Notes: generated from the letters alone by a model not told the origin. DNA of 64,000 bases from Marimonas lutisalis (GCF_005434965.1 NZ_SKCI01000002.1:1-64000), one strand, 5' to 3'; positions 26,893 through 36,078 are shown, counted from the stretch's first letter. Made by a program: numbers and translations.

Positions 26893-28250
26893 ATGCATGG
26901 AACTGAACTCATTTCGATGGACGCGCGAGAAAAGAAGAAGCTTAGCGAAAGCGATATTTGCGATCTTTTTATTTCGCCATCTATTCGTAATTCCGGTTGG
27001 GATCCAATGACGCAAATACGGCGTGAAGTGACCCTTACTCCGGGCCCCGTTATAGTTCGTGGGAATATGTCTTCCCGAAATAAGAAGAAAAAGAAATTCG
27101 CTGATTATGTCCTTTCTTGGGAGCCGTCAGTTCCAATTGGCGTTGTCGAGGCAAAGGACAACAACGTTGGCGTCAGCCACGGGTTACAGCAGGCATTGGG
27201 TTATGCAGAAATTTTGAACGTTCCGAGCGCATTTAGCTCCAATGGAGATGATTTTGCCGGGCACAATAAAGTGCCGGAGGCTGGAGAAGACATCGAAGCG
27301 GAATTCTCACTCGATGAGTTTCCGACCCCCGGGCAGCTTTGGAAAAGATACAAGAAGTTTCGCGGAATCGAGGACGAGGAGGAAAAACTTGTCCTACAAC
27401 CGTATCATGAGGACACCTCTGGAAAGGAGCCGCGCTACTACCAAGTCGAGGCCATCAACCGCACTATCGAGACGGTAGCGAAGGGGAAGAACCGTGTTCT
27501 TCTCGTCATGGCCACCGGGACGGGTAAGACCTACACAACGTTTCAGATCATCTGGCGGCTATGGAAAGCGGGACAGGCAAAGCGCATCCTCTTCCTCGCA
27601 GACCGCAACGTGCTCGTTGATCAGACGCTCGTGAATGACTTCAAGCCGTTTGGCGCTGTCATGGCCAAAGTTCGTAACCGAACAATCGACCCGTCTTACG
27701 AGATTCACCTCGGTCTCTATCAGTCACTCACCGGTCCTGACGAAGCCGACAAAGTGTTCAAGACCGTTTCCCGTGACTTCTTTGACCTGATCGTCATCGA
27801 TGAGTGCCACCGCGGTAGCGCCGCCGACGATGCCGCCTGGCGCGAAATCCTGGACTACTTTTCTGAAGCAATTCAGGTCGGTCTGACGGCCACACCCAAG
27901 GAAACCAAGTACGTATCCAGCACGACCTATTTCGGCGAACCTGTTTACACATACAGCCTTAAACAAGGCATCGATGATGGCTTCCTGGCCCCCTACAAAG
28001 TGGTGAAGATCGATATCGATCGAGACGTTGAGGGCTGGACACCGCCACCGGGTATGACCGACGACCTCGGGGCGGAGATCGAGGATCGCCAATACAACCG
28101 CCAAGATATGGACCGAATTCTGGTCTTGAATCAGCGAACCAAGCTCGTTGCCAACCGAGTGATGCAGCTTTTGAGGGCGACGGACCCATTCTCAAAGACC
28201 ATCGTTTTCTGTGAGGACATCGACCACGCCGAGCGCATGCGAAAGGTTGG
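26893..28250 (+). pseudogene. hsdR: Type I restriction enzyme HsdR, 3' part deleted
   Basis: The N-terminal ~450 residues of an HsdR (EcoR124/StySPI-type) are intact: nuclease domain with [11 protein letters not shown] (Asp/Glu...Glu-x-Lys region), helicase motif [16 protein letters not shown]-type [11 protein letters not shown], motif III VGLTATP, and [14 protein letters not shown]. It breaks off at [12 protein letters not shown] and a few bases later the sequence continues as the start of HsdM, so a deletion removed the HsdR C-terminal third and anything between, including any hsdS there. The ORF ends at 28263 after six unrelated residues. The remaining fragment cannot form a working restriction complex. 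Confidence 0.8.
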
Positions 28251-29175
28251 ATGTTCTTCTTGAAGATCTTTGACGATCGCGAAGCCGAACTTGAGTACGT
28301 TGAGGACGACTATCAGTCGCCGCTTCCCGAGCATCTTCGCTGGCGCAACTGGGCGGGCAAGCGCGAGGGGATGACAGGCGACGAGCTCTACCACTTTGTA
28401 CAGAATATCCTGTTTCGGAAGCTCAAGTAGCAGGACCTGCTGAACAGCCCAAAGAGAGAACAGGCCCAGGTCATCCAGCGCGTCTTCGCAGATGCCTACA
28501 ACTACATGAAGTCTCGCACGCTCATGCGCCAGGTCATCAACAAGATCAACGAGATCGACTTCAATAACTCGGGTGACTGGCACACCTTCGGAGGCATTTA
28601 CGAACAAATCCTGCGTGACCTGCAGAGCGCGGGGAACGCCGGCGAGTTCTACACCCCTCGCGCAGTGACAAAGTTCATTGTGAACCGTGTGGACCCCAAT
28701 GGTGTTTGACCCGGCCTGCGGCACCGGTGGCTTCCTGACATGCGCGATAGATCACAAGGTCGAAAACTATGTGAAAACCAGCAAGGATCGGGAGGCTTTG
28801 GCTCGCACCATCAGGGGCGTCGAAAAGAAGCCGCTCCCCTTCATGCTGTGCATCACAAACATGATCCTACATGGGATCGACACGCCTCAGCACATCCAAC
28901 TCGATAACACTCTCAGCTATCCCTACACAGGAATTTCCGAACGGGACCGGGTGGACGTCATCATCACCAACCCTCCCTTCGGTGGCATCGAAGAAGATGG
29001 CATCGAAAAGAACTTCCCTGCCACCTACTGCACACGAGAAACCGCCGACCTGTTCATTGCCGTTATCAAGCGGCGACTTAAGAAACATGGCCGGGCAGCG
29101 GTAGTCTTACCTGACGGGTTCCTGTTTGGAGATACGGGCGGCCACTACGCAGGGCGCTCTCTTTTAACCATATAG
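28251..29175 (+). pseudogene. hsdM: Type I restriction-modification methyltransferase HsdM, broken
   Basis: From ATG 28251, [20 protein letters not shown] and LRWRNWAGKREGMTG match the HsdM N-domain. An in-frame TAG at 28428-28430 (LRK...LK-stop-QDLLNS) interrupts it; the frame continues with RTLMRQVINKINEIDF and GNAGEFYTPRAVTKF. A small deletion near 28700 changes frame before FDPACGTGGFLTCAID (AdoMet motif I) and NPPFGGIEEDG (catalytic NPPF). Sequence identity to family ends near VLPDGFLFGDTG. At least three lesions make it non-functional; no specificity subunit is visible in the window. Confidence 0.8.
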
Positions 29176-29367
29176 CTTCTATTTTATGGAGTTCCTGATC
29201 TGGACGCTCACTTTGAGGTCGATCAGTCGCGCCCTGAACGCTTCACCCGTTTCATTGGCGACAAGGTTCACTTCGCAAAAGAGATCGTGCCGGGTGTTCC
29301 CGCTGAGCACTTCGTGGCCTTTGAGCAAATATTCCGCAGTGTCGAAAGGATTGTTGGTGCGGTTTGA
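29175..29367 (+). pseudogene. C-terminal fragment of an unrecognised protein
   Basis: An open frame between TAG (29172-29174) and TGA (29365-29367) reads YGVPDLDAHFEVDQSRPERF, then TRFIGDKVHFAKEIVPGVPA and EHFVAFEQIFRSVERIVGAV. It looks like genuine protein sequence but has no start codon, and I do not recognise the family. It may be debris joined to hsdM by a deletion. Confidence 0.35.
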
Positions 29368-29425
29368 CTAGCCACTGCAGGTTATCGCTGGCAACCGACC
29401 CAATCATTTGACTTCTTGAGAAGGA

Positions 29426-29501
29426 TGGTGCCGGTGAAGGGACTCGAACCCCCGACCCCATCATTACGAATGACGTGCTCTACCAGCTGAGCTACACCGG
29501 C
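29426..29501 (-). tRNA. tRNA-Thr (anticodon CGT), intact copy inside the island end
   Basis: A complete 76-nt cloverleaf including encoded CCA. Acceptor strands are GCCGGTG and CACCGGC; D-arm GCTCAGCTGGTAGAGC; anticodon stem CGTCA/TGATG with loop TTCGTAA (anticodon CGT, reading ACG); T-arm GGTTCGAGTCCC. It differs from the split neighbour mainly in the acceptor stem. It is the only complete tRNA in the window and presumably replaces the function of the disrupted gene 97 bp away. Confidence 0.95.
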
Positions 29502-29518
29502 ATCCTTCTCTGTCGCGG

Positions 29519-29538
29519 CCCTACTATGGCCCTACTAG
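29519..29538 (+). repeat. Putative integrase arm-type repeats, right island end
   Basis: CCCTACTAT (29519-29527) and CCCTACTAG (29530-29538) form a direct repeat like those at 9691 and 20101, between the intact tRNA-Thr and the right attachment core. Confidence 0.5.
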
Positions 29539-29597
29539 TTACAGCACGCCGCGCCTAACCAACTGGTCTCAAACGTAGTTTGCGAGCGGACCCGCTA

Positions 29598-29636
29598 ATT
29601 ACGAATGACGTGCTCTACCAGCTGAGCTACAGCGGC
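29598..29636 (-). other. attR: 5' half of the original tRNA-Thr gene, right island boundary
   Basis: On the minus strand GCCGCTG is followed by the D-arm GCTCAGCTGGTAGAGC, then CGTCATTCGTAAT, where tRNA similarity stops; after the core the sequence TAGCGGGTCC only weakly recalls the tRNA variable region. It is identical to the intact tRNA at 29463-29501 except in the acceptor stem, and complements the 3' half at 9503-9548. On its own it cannot make a tRNA. Confidence 0.85.
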
Positions 29637-29694
29637 CCCGGACATGCGTCCTGTGCGGCGCGGCTATAGCACCGCACCCGCCCGTGGGAAAGAC

Positions 29695-31197
29695 CTATTT
29701 TTCCGCCTTGTGCGGCACCGGTTCGGGTGCCGGTTCGGTCAGAACCTCCTCGACATCCACGATCTCGGCCTCGACGGTGTCGTCGCCCTCGTCCGGGACA
29801 GGCTCGTCGGACTTGTCCTCGATTGCGCCGACGATCAGCGGCAGCATCTCGGTGCCCGTGGGCATCGCCACCTCCGCCTGCGGCGGCGCGGTCCAGCTCA
29901 GCGTATCGAGCGCGCCGCAATTGGCGCAGACCGGGCCCCATTCGGCATGAATATGGTGGCACTTGTCGCACACCCATTGCGGGCCGCGCGGCGCGCTCAG
30001 CGCGCGGGCCAGCCAGCCCTTCACCACCGCGTCCGATGCACCCTCGCCGCGTTCGATCGCCGCCATGATGGTAAAGACGCGCGCATCCGGGTCCTTCTCG
30101 ATCAGGTCACCCAGCTCGCGCTTGGCCTGCGGGAAATCCTCGGCCGCGATGTTCAGTTCCGACAACAAGAGCCTGGTCTCGCGATGATCGGGATGGATCT
30201 TGGTCAGCTGGCGGAACCGTTTCAGGCGCTGCGCCGGGGTTTCGTCGGGCGCGATCTCGGCAAAGGCGGCGGCCAGGTCCGGGTGCGGCGCGGCCTCCCA
30301 CGCTTTCTTGATTACCCGGGCGGCATAGCGCGGCTTGCCCTGTTCGATATAGGTGCGCGCCGCCATCACCGCCGCCGGAACCAGGTCGGGCGACAGGCGG
30401 TTGGCCTCGATCGCGGCCTCGCGCGCCTCGATGGTGGCGCCCTCGGCGATCACGTCCTTGGCTTCCTGCAGGGCCAGCACCGCCTCGCGCCGCTTGTGCA
30501 CGTCCCGCGGCAGGGTGCCATGGCGCAGCTTCGCATCCAGCGTCTCGCGCGCGCCTTTCCAATCGGCGGTTTCCGCCTGCAACTGCAACAGCACGTCCTG
30601 GGTTTCCGCGTGGCTGGGTTTCAGCGCGAACGCCGTCTTGGCCAGTTTCAGCGCCGTGTCGGTTTTCCCCTCGGCCAGCTTCTGCTTCAAGATCCCGCGC
30701 ACGCCGACGAACCGGGTCGAGTCATGTTCGAGCAGCCGCTTGTAGACCTGTTCGGCCTTCTTCGTGTCGCCCGCCAGTTCAGCGGCCTGCGCAGTCAGAA
30801 GGCTGGTCAGTTCCGGTTTGCGCAGGTATTTCTCGGCCTTGCTGGCCTTCGCCAGCGCCAACCGCCCCTCACCCGAGGCCAGCGCCAGCATGCCTTCGCT
30901 CAGCGCGTTGTATCCCTTGCGTTCGCGGTTGCGGTCGAACCAGCGCGACAGCGCGGTTTCATCGCCGTTGAGGAATTTCAGAACCGCGATCAGCAGGCTG
31001 AACAGTTTCAGGAAAAGCCACACCGCGATCACCAGCAGGATCATCGCGATCACGGTTTTCAGCGGGGTCAGCGTGTATTCCTGCCCGCCAAAGGCGATGC
31101 GCACACCGCCCTCCATTTCCAGCAGGTAACCCGCCCCCAGCGTCGCCGCGGCGACCAGGACAACGAAAAGAACAATCTTGATAAGCGACCACAGCAT
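29695..31197 (-). CDS. hemY: HemY-family membrane-anchored TPR protein
   Basis: This encodes 500 residues. Two N-terminal transmembrane segments (IKIVLFVVLVAAATLGAGYL and TVIAMILLVIAVWLFLKLFS) are followed by a TPR superhelix (~90-390), the layout of the proteobacterial HemY protein of haem-synthesis operons; it is not protoporphyrinogen oxidase. The C-terminus adds a four-Cys motif, WVCDKCHHIHAEWGPVCANC, a likely zinc ribbon, as in alphaproteobacterial members, then an acidic tail. It ends the hemD-mic60-hemY unit, 11 bp after mic60, and now abuts the island boundary downstream. Confidence 0.9.
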   Translation of the reverse strand: MLWSLIKIVLFVVLVAAATLGAGYLLEMEGGVRIAFGGQEYTLTPLKTVIAMILLVIAVWLFLKLFSLLIAVLKFLNGDETALSRWFDRNRERKGYNALSEGMLALASGEGRLALAKASKAEKYLRKPELTSLLTAQAAELAGDTKKAEQVYKRLLEHDSTRFVGVRGILKQKLAEGKTDTALKLAKTAFALKPSHAETQDVLLQLQAETADWKGARETLDAKLRHGTLPRDVHKRREAVLALQEAKDVIAEGATIEAREAAIEANRLSPDLVPAAVMAARTYIEQGKPRYAARVIKKAWEAAPHPDLAAAFAEIAPDETPAQRLKRFRQLTKIHPDHRETRLLLSELNIAAEDFPQAKRELGDLIEKDPDARVFTIMAAIERGEGASDAVVKGWLARALSAPRGPQWVCDKCHHIHAEWGPVCANCGALDTLSWTAPPQAEVAMPTGTEMLPLIVGAIEDKSDEPVPDEGDDTVEAEIVDVEEVLTEPAPEPVPHKAEK

Positions 31198-31208
31198 TTT
31201 CGTTATCC

Positions 31209-32450
31209 TCAGTTCGAATTCAGATCGGCGCTCAGCGCCTCGGCGGCGGCCACGGCCTTGGCGCGCGCCTCGGCCCGCGCCAGCCAGCCGCTCATCTCGG
31301 CACGTGCGTCCTCGGGCAGGGTTTCCAGCTCGGCCATCGCATCGGTCAGGCGGCCTTCTTTCACCGCCGCCTCAACACGGCTCAGCACCGCATCGGCATC
31401 ATCGCCCTCCCGCGGCTCCAGCGACCGCGCGCCCAGCTGGTTTTTCAGAAAGGCGCCGAACCCGCCGCCCTGTTCATCCTTGCGCGCCACTGCCAGCGCC
31501 GCGCGGGCGGCCTCGGGGAAGGCATCGGCCAGATCGGCTATCGAGTCCACGCCGTCCTGCGCGACGGCGGACAGTTCGCCGGGCAGGCTCACCCCCAGCG
31601 CGCCCAGGTCAGCCGCCGCATCGGCAAAGCCGGTGCCGGTATCCAGCGCCGTCAGGATCCGCGTCACCGCCGCACGCTGCGCGGCCTCCTGCGCGGTCAT
31701 CTCGGCACTGGCTTCCTTGGCGGCCGCCTCCTTGGCCAGTTGTTCGATCTCGGCGCGCTGCGCCGCCATCGCCTCCTGCAGCGCCTTCAGCTCACGCTCA
31801 TAGGCCGCCACCGCCGCAGGCGAGGCGCCCTCGGTGATCGGGCGTTTTTCCAGGTCGGTCAGCCGCGCCTCGAACCCATCCAGCCGCGCCGCGGCGCTGT
31901 CGACCCGCCCGGCCAGCGTATCGACGGCGTCCTGCAACCCGCCCAGGTGATTCTCGATCGGGCTCAGGTCGGGCTCGCGGGCTTCCAGCGCGGCAATCGC
32001 CTCGGCCTGCTGGTCCAGCTTGCCGGTCACTTCCGTTTCGAACGCGTCGTCGCCCGCACCGGGCCAGGGCCAGCCCTCGGGCAGCACATAGCGCGCCGCA
32101 CCAAAGCCGATCACCGCGGCCGCGATCCCGCCCAGCAGCATGGGGAAAAACCCGCCCTTGCGGATCACCACCGGCTCGGGCTGGGGCGCAGGCAATGGCG
32201 CAATGGTTTCCTCGGCGGTCTCTTCCACGGGCTCCGGCGCTTCTTCGGCAGGGGCGTCTTCCACCGGCGCCTCGGCCGCGTCTGCCACATCGCTTGCCTC
32301 TTCGGCCTCCGCCTCAACCTGTTCGGGCTGTGCATCGTCTTCGGGCGTTTCGGTCTCTTCCGGCGCCTCGGTCACGCTTTCCTCGACCGCGTCCTGCACC
32401 TCTTCCGATGCCGCTTCCGGGGTTTCATCCGATTTCTTTTTCTTCGCCAC
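31209..32450 (-). CDS. Alphaproteobacterial Mic60/mitofilin-like inner-membrane protein
   Basis: This encodes 413 residues: a very acidic, Pro/Glu/Ala-rich N-terminal cytoplasmic region (1-130), one transmembrane helix ([20 protein letters not shown]), a long coiled coil (~165-270, e.g. [20 protein letters not shown]) and a C-terminal helical mitofilin-type region (~290-410). This is the architecture of bacterial Mic60, encoded with hem genes in alphaproteobacteria and implicated in shaping intracytoplasmic membranes and in outer-membrane contact. Position between hemD and hemY supports the call. The MICOS-like function is inferred from the family. Confidence 0.8.
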   Translation of the reverse strand: MAKKKKSDETPEAASEEVQDAVEESVTEAPEETETPEDDAQPEQVEAEAEEASDVADAAEAPVEDAPAEEAPEPVEETAEETIAPLPAPQPEPVVIRKGGFFPMLLGGIAAAVIGFGAARYVLPEGWPWPGAGDDAFETEVTGKLDQQAEAIAALEAREPDLSPIENHLGGLQDAVDTLAGRVDSAAARLDGFEARLTDLEKRPITEGASPAAVAAYERELKALQEAMAAQRAEIEQLAKEAAAKEASAEMTAQEAAQRAAVTRILTALDTGTGFADAAADLGALGVSLPGELSAVAQDGVDSIADLADAFPEAARAALAVARKDEQGGGFGAFLKNQLGARSLEPREGDDADAVLSRVEAAVKEGRLTDAMAELETLPEDARAEMSGWLARAEARAKAVAAAEALSADLNSN

Positions 32451-32506
32451 CTAAAACCACCTTCCCGAATCTGTCTGCGGGTCAAAATTGCGCAACGCTA
32501 CCGATC

Positions 32507-33220
32507 TTACTTGCCACCCCCCGCACCCTCAAGGCGCAGCGCTGCGTCGAACAGTCCCTCCACCGCCTCGGCCATCGCCTCGGCATCCGGGCGCGCGGCT
32601 TCTCGCAGCGCGCGCACCGCGCAATCTCCCAGCGCCTCGCGCACTGCCGTGCTCATCACGGCCACGAACAGGGGCGCATGCGCCGTCTCTTGTGCAAACT
32701 GCTGTGCCGTGCGGGGCGAGAAAAGGGGAACGATTACAGGTTTTTCGCCTTGCAGCATGGTGCGCGCCGCATCGCTCAAACCTTGGGCAGTTTGCGCGTA
32801 AACCACCACGTCCTGCGCCGCCCGTCCCGCCGCGCGCAACCTGTTGGCCACGTCACCGCGCGCATGTTCGCCGCGCAGATGCACAAACGGCCCCGCCTCG
32901 CCGCTCGTCAGGATGGCCGCCACCAGCGCATCGGCATCGCCGCCTGCCGAACGCGCATCAAAGCCTGCACGGTCGGCCACCCGCGCGGTGACATCGCCCA
33001 CGCACCAGCAGGCACCCACCGCCACGCCGCCCGATCGCAGAAACCCCTCGACCCCGTTGGCCGAGGTGAAAACAGGCACGCCTGCCGGCAGATCCGCCTT
33101 TACCCACTCGATCCGCAACAGCGGCGAAATCACCACCTCCACGTCCCCAAGGCGCGCGCGCAGCGCCTCGGCAAACTGCCGGGCGGGCTCTTCCGGGCGG
33201 GTCAGCAGGATAAGGGGCAT
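32507..33220 (-). CDS. hemD: Uroporphyrinogen-III synthase
   Basis: This encodes 237 residues with the two-domain HemD pattern: [20 protein letters not shown] at the start, [11 protein letters not shown] near residue 50, [14 protein letters not shown], and [11 protein letters not shown] in the second half. HemD closes hydroxymethylbilane to uroporphyrinogen III for haem, sirohaem and cobalamin. Family conservation is low, but these motifs and the hemD-mic60-hemY order make the call firm. The gene diverges from tsaD with only 72 bp between starts. hemC, often next to hemD, is not in the window. Confidence 0.85.
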   Translation of the reverse strand: MPLILLTRPEEPARQFAEALRARLGDVEVVISPLLRIEWVKADLPAGVPVFTSANGVEGFLRSGGVAVGACWCVGDVTARVADRAGFDARSAGGDADALVAAILTSGEAGPFVHLRGEHARGDVANRLRAAGRAAQDVVVYAQTAQGLSDAARTMLQGEKPVIVPLFSPRTAQQFAQETAHAPLFVAVMSTAVREALGDCAVRALREAARPDAEAMAEAVEGLFDAALRLEGAGGGK

Positions 33221-33292
33221 CGGCAGGCAAGAGTTGTTATCGGCTTCCGTCCGGTGTTACCTGCCACAAAGGGGCCACGCAACGGAAACACC

Positions 33293-34384
33293 ATGGGGCA
33301 ACTCACCATCCTCGGGCTGGAAAGCAGCTGTGACGACACCGCCGCCGCGGTGGTGCGCGGCGTGCCGGGGGATGCACGCGTGCTCTCCTCGGTCGTTCAG
33401 GGCCAGGCCGATCTGCATGCGGCCTTTGGCGGCGTCGTGCCGGAAATTGCCGCCCGCGCCCATGCCGAACGGCTCGACGAATGCGTAAAACAGGCTCTGA
33501 CTCAGGCCAATACGGCCCTTTCGGATGTCGATGCCATCGCCGTCACTGCCGGGCCGGGCCTGATCGGCGGTGTGCTGTCGGGCGTGATGTGCGCCAAGGG
33601 CCTGTCGGCGGGATCGGGCAAGCCCTTGATCGGCGTGAACCACCTTGCCGGCCACGCGCTGACCCCACGGCTCACCGATGGTATCGCCTTTCCCTATCTC
33701 ATGCTTCTCGTCTCGGGCGGGCATTGCCAGTTCCTTCTGGTGCGTGGGCATGACGATTTCTCGCGCCTCGGCGGCACGATTGACGATGCCCCGGGCGAGG
33801 CATTCGACAAAACCGCCCGTCTCCTGGGCCTGCCACAGCCCGGCGGCCCGTCGGTTCAGGCCGAGGCCACGCGCGGTGATCCCAAACGCTTCCGCTTTCC
33901 CCGCCCGTTGCTGGATCGGCCGGGTTGCGATCTGTCCTTCTCGGGGCTGAAAACCGCGCTTCTGCGCGCCCGCGATGAACTCATCACCGACAAGGGCGGG
34001 CTCACCGAACAGGACCGCGCCGATCTCTGCGCCTCGTTCCAGGCCGCCGTTGTCGATGTGCTGGCGGAAAAAACCGCGCGGGCGCTTGCCATCTATCTTG
34101 CCGAAAGCCCGGCACAGCCGGTTCTGGCGGTGGCCGGTGGTGTCGCGGCCAATACCGCAATCCGGGCCAGGTTAGAGACTGTTTCGGCTGGGAACGGCAC
34201 CCGCTTCCTTGCCCCGCCGCTCGCGCTTTGCACCGACAACGCGGCGATGATCGCCTATGCCGGTCTGGAACGCTTTGCCGCCGGCGAAACCGATGACATG
34301 ACGCTCGTGGCCCGCCCGCGCTGGCCGCTCGACAATTCCCGCCCGGCGCTGCTGGGTTCGGGCAAGAAGGGGGCCAAGGCATGA
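33293..34384 (+). CDS. tsaD: tRNA N6-adenosine threonylcarbamoyltransferase TsaD
   Basis: This encodes 363 residues from ATG 33293 ([20 protein letters not shown]); a much longer open frame upstream is antisense to hemD and rejected. The ASKHA ATPase features are LESSCDDT, the metal-binding His pair in [39 protein letters not shown], and [13 protein letters not shown]. TsaD transfers threonylcarbamoyl to A37 of ANN-decoding tRNAs (t6A), including the tRNA-Thr of this locus, with TsaB, TsaC and TsaE (tsaE is at 49.1 kb). Its stop overlaps gpsA by 4 bp. Confidence 0.95.
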   Translation: MGQLTILGLESSCDDTAAAVVRGVPGDARVLSSVVQGQADLHAAFGGVVPEIAARAHAERLDECVKQALTQANTALSDVDAIAVTAGPGLIGGVLSGVMCAKGLSAGSGKPLIGVNHLAGHALTPRLTDGIAFPYLMLLVSGGHCQFLLVRGHDDFSRLGGTIDDAPGEAFDKTARLLGLPQPGGPSVQAEATRGDPKRFRFPRPLLDRPGCDLSFSGLKTALLRARDELITDKGGLTEQDRADLCASFQAAVVDVLAEKTARALAIYLAESPAQPVLAVAGGVAANTAIRARLETVSAGNGTRFLAPPLALCTDNAAMIAYAGLERFAAGETDDMTLVARPRWPLDNSRPALLGSGKKGAKA

Positions 34385-35343
34385 TCGCAATCCTGGGATC
34401 GGGCGCTTTCGGCACCGCGCTGGCGGTGTCTCTGGCCCGTAACGGCGATGACCTGCTGCTCTGGTCGCATGATCCGGCCCATATCGCCGAAATGCGCAAC
34501 ACCCGGCAGAATACCCGCCGCCTGCCGGGCGTGAAACTGCCCGAAAACGTCCTGCTTGCCGATGATCTCGCCGCGCTTCCGGCCGGAACGCCCGTGCTGA
34601 TCTCGGTGCCGATGCAGAAACTGCGCGGTTTTCTCGAAACCCACGCCGCCATGTTGGGCGCGCGCCCGCTGATTGCCTGCTGCAAGGGGATCGACCTGGA
34701 AACCCATCTCGGCCCGGTCGAAACCATCTCGCGTCATGCGCCGGATGCGCTGCCCGCGATCCTCACCGGGCCCAGCTTTGCGGCCGATATCGCGCGCGGT
34801 CTGCCCACGGCGCTGACGCTGGCCTGTGCCGATGACGCCGCCGGAAAAAGCCTTCAACAGGCTCTAACAACGCCCAACCTGCGAATTTACCGCACGACCG
34901 ATGCGCTCGGCGCCGAACTCGGCGGCGCGCTGAAAAACGTGATTGCCATCGCCGCCGGCGCCTGTATCGGCGTGGGCCTGGGCGAAAGCGCGCGCGCTGC
35001 GCTGATGACGCGCGGCTTTGCCGAAATGCAGCGCCTTGCCCATAAACTCGGCGCCCGGCCCGAAACCCTCATGGGTCTGTCGGGCTTCGGCGATCTCACC
35101 CTCACCTGTACGTCCGACCTGTCGCGCAACTATCGCTTTGGCCTGGCGCTTGGCCGCGGCGATCCCTTTGACGGCGATACCACCGTCGAAGGCGTTGCCA
35201 CCGCCCATGCCGTCACCGATTGGGCGGCGGAACTCGATGTCGACATGCCGATCTGTTCGGCCGTCGCCGCGCTCTGCGATGGCCGTTGCAGCGTGACCGA
35301 GGCCCTGCAATCCCTGCTATCCCGACCCCTGAAGGAGGAATAA
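34381..35343 (+). CDS. gpsA: Glycerol-3-phosphate dehydrogenase [NAD(P)+]
   Basis: This encodes 320 residues. The N-terminal Rossmann motif is [17 protein letters not shown]; conserved [16 protein letters not shown] and the catalytic-Lys region [15 protein letters not shown] follow, with [20 protein letters not shown] near the C-terminus. The enzyme reduces dihydroxyacetone phosphate to sn-glycerol 3-phosphate for phospholipid synthesis in the cytoplasm. It overlaps tsaD by 4 bp and runs directly into the YciI gene, forming a tsaD-gpsA-yciI-EVE operon. Confidence 0.95.
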   Translation: MIAILGSGAFGTALAVSLARNGDDLLLWSHDPAHIAEMRNTRQNTRRLPGVKLPENVLLADDLAALPAGTPVLISVPMQKLRGFLETHAAMLGARPLIACCKGIDLETHLGPVETISRHAPDALPAILTGPSFAADIARGLPTALTLACADDAAGKSLQQALTTPNLRIYRTTDALGAELGGALKNVIAIAAGACIGVGLGESARAALMTRGFAEMQRLAHKLGARPETLMGLSGFGDLTLTCTSDLSRNYRFGLALGRGDPFDGDTTVEGVATAHAVTDWAAELDVDMPICSAVAALCDGRCSVTEALQSLLSRPLKEE

Positions 35344-35613
35344 ATGCTCGTTGCTCTCATCGCCCGCGACAAACCCGGCGCGCTCCAGCTGCGCCTCGAA
35401 AACCGCGCCGCCCACCTCGCCTATATCGAGGAAACCGGCCTCGTCGCGCAGGCCGGCCCGCTCCTGATCGACGGCGAAATGGCGGGCTCGCTCGTCATCC
35501 TCGATGTCGAAACGATGGAGGCCGCGCAAACCTGGGCCGACAACGATCCCTATGCCAGGGCGGGCCTTTTCGAGTCGGTCAACCTGATCGAATGGAAAAA
35601 GGTCATCGGCTGA
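35344..35613 (+). CDS. YciI family protein
   Basis: This encodes 89 residues starting immediately after the gpsA stop, with AGGAGGAA overlapping the gpsA end. It begins MLVALIARDKPGALQLRLEN and contains HLAYIEETGLVAQAGPLL and the conserved NDPYARAGLFESVNLIEW, the YciI (DGPF/dimeric alpha-beta barrel) pattern with a His-Asp pair. The biochemical role is unknown. Its stop shares bases with the next start (TGATG), so translation is coupled to the EVE-domain gene. Confidence 0.85.
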   Translation: MLVALIARDKPGALQLRLENRAAHLAYIEETGLVAQAGPLLIDGEMAGSLVILDVETMEAAQTWADNDPYARAGLFESVNLIEWKKVIG

Positions 35614-36032
35614 TGCGCTACTGGCTCTTCAAATCCGAACCGAACACCTGGGGCTGGGACGACCAGCTCGCCCGCGGCGACAAGGGCGAGGAATGGGATG
35701 GCGTGCGCAACTACCAGGCCCGCAACTTCATGCGCGAAATGTCCGTGGGCGATCGCGGCTTCTTCTACCACTCGGTCAACGAAAAGCGCATCGTCGGCAT
35801 TGTCGAGGTCATCGCCGAGGCGCACCCCGATTCCACCACCGATGATCCGCGCTGGGAATGCGTGGATATCAAGGCGGTGCAACCGGTCGCCCGCCCGGTC
35901 ACGCTCGATGAAATCAAAAACGATCCGCGCCTGGCCGACATGGTGCTGGTCAAGAACTCGCGCCTCTCGGTCCAACCGGTCACCGAAGAGGAGTGGAACA
36001 TCCTTTGCGAGATGGCCGGCGTCACCCCCTGA
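35613..36032 (+). CDS. EVE domain-containing protein
   Basis: This encodes 139 residues from the ATG that overlaps the YciI stop. MRYWLFKSEPNTWGWDDQLA, WDGVRNYQARNFMREM, DRGFFYHSVNEKRIVGIVEV and a C-terminal LVKNSRLSVQPVTEEEW are characteristic of the EVE (PUA-like) fold, thought to bind modified nucleobases. No nuclease or other partner domain is attached. It closes the tsaD-gpsA-yciI operon, an arrangement found in related bacteria. Confidence 0.9.
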   Translation: MRYWLFKSEPNTWGWDDQLARGDKGEEWDGVRNYQARNFMREMSVGDRGFFYHSVNEKRIVGIVEVIAEAHPDSTTDDPRWECVDIKAVQPVARPVTLDEIKNDPRLADMVLVKNSRLSVQPVTEEEWNILCEMAGVTP

Positions 36033-36046
36033 CGACTGCCCGACCC

Positions 36047-36078
36047 TTCATCTTGCCCCAAATACTCCCGCCGAAGGC
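36047..36078 (+). repeat. Short intergenic repeat-like element downstream of EVE gene
   Basis: The stretch TTCATCTTGCCCCAAATACT followed by CCCGCCGAAGGC resembles a sequence I remember as recurring between genes in Rhodobacteraceae. Only one copy is in this window, so the repeat status rests on memory. Confidence 0.4.

Larger units (their letters stand above)
9549..29597. mobile_element. Genomic island inserted in the anticodon loop of tRNA-Thr (two tandem modules)
   Basis: A roughly 20-kb segment bounded by the two halves of one tRNA-Thr gene; exact excision between the ATTACGAAT cores would restore the tRNA. It is subdivided by a third tRNA 3' half at 19923-19968. Genes inside are accessory, often broken, and visibly richer in A+T than the flanks, with non-coding repeats absent from the backbone. 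Phage-like content is limited to a VapE protein. No integrase, excisionase or mobilisation gene survives in the window, so the element seems immobile. Neighbouring backbone genes (alpha/beta hydrolase on one side, hemY on the other) are intact. Confidence 0.85.

Noticed and set aside
26893-29175. A working type I restriction-modification system
   Set aside because: hsdR lacks its 3' part, hsdM has a stop and a frameshift, and no hsdS is present.
29644-31803. Rightward open frame of 719 codons
   Set aside because: Antisense to hemY and mic60, which have clear domains and start sites.
32195-33292. Long N-terminal extension of tsaD
   Set aside because: It is antisense to mic60/hemD; TsaD homology begins exactly at the ATG at 33293.
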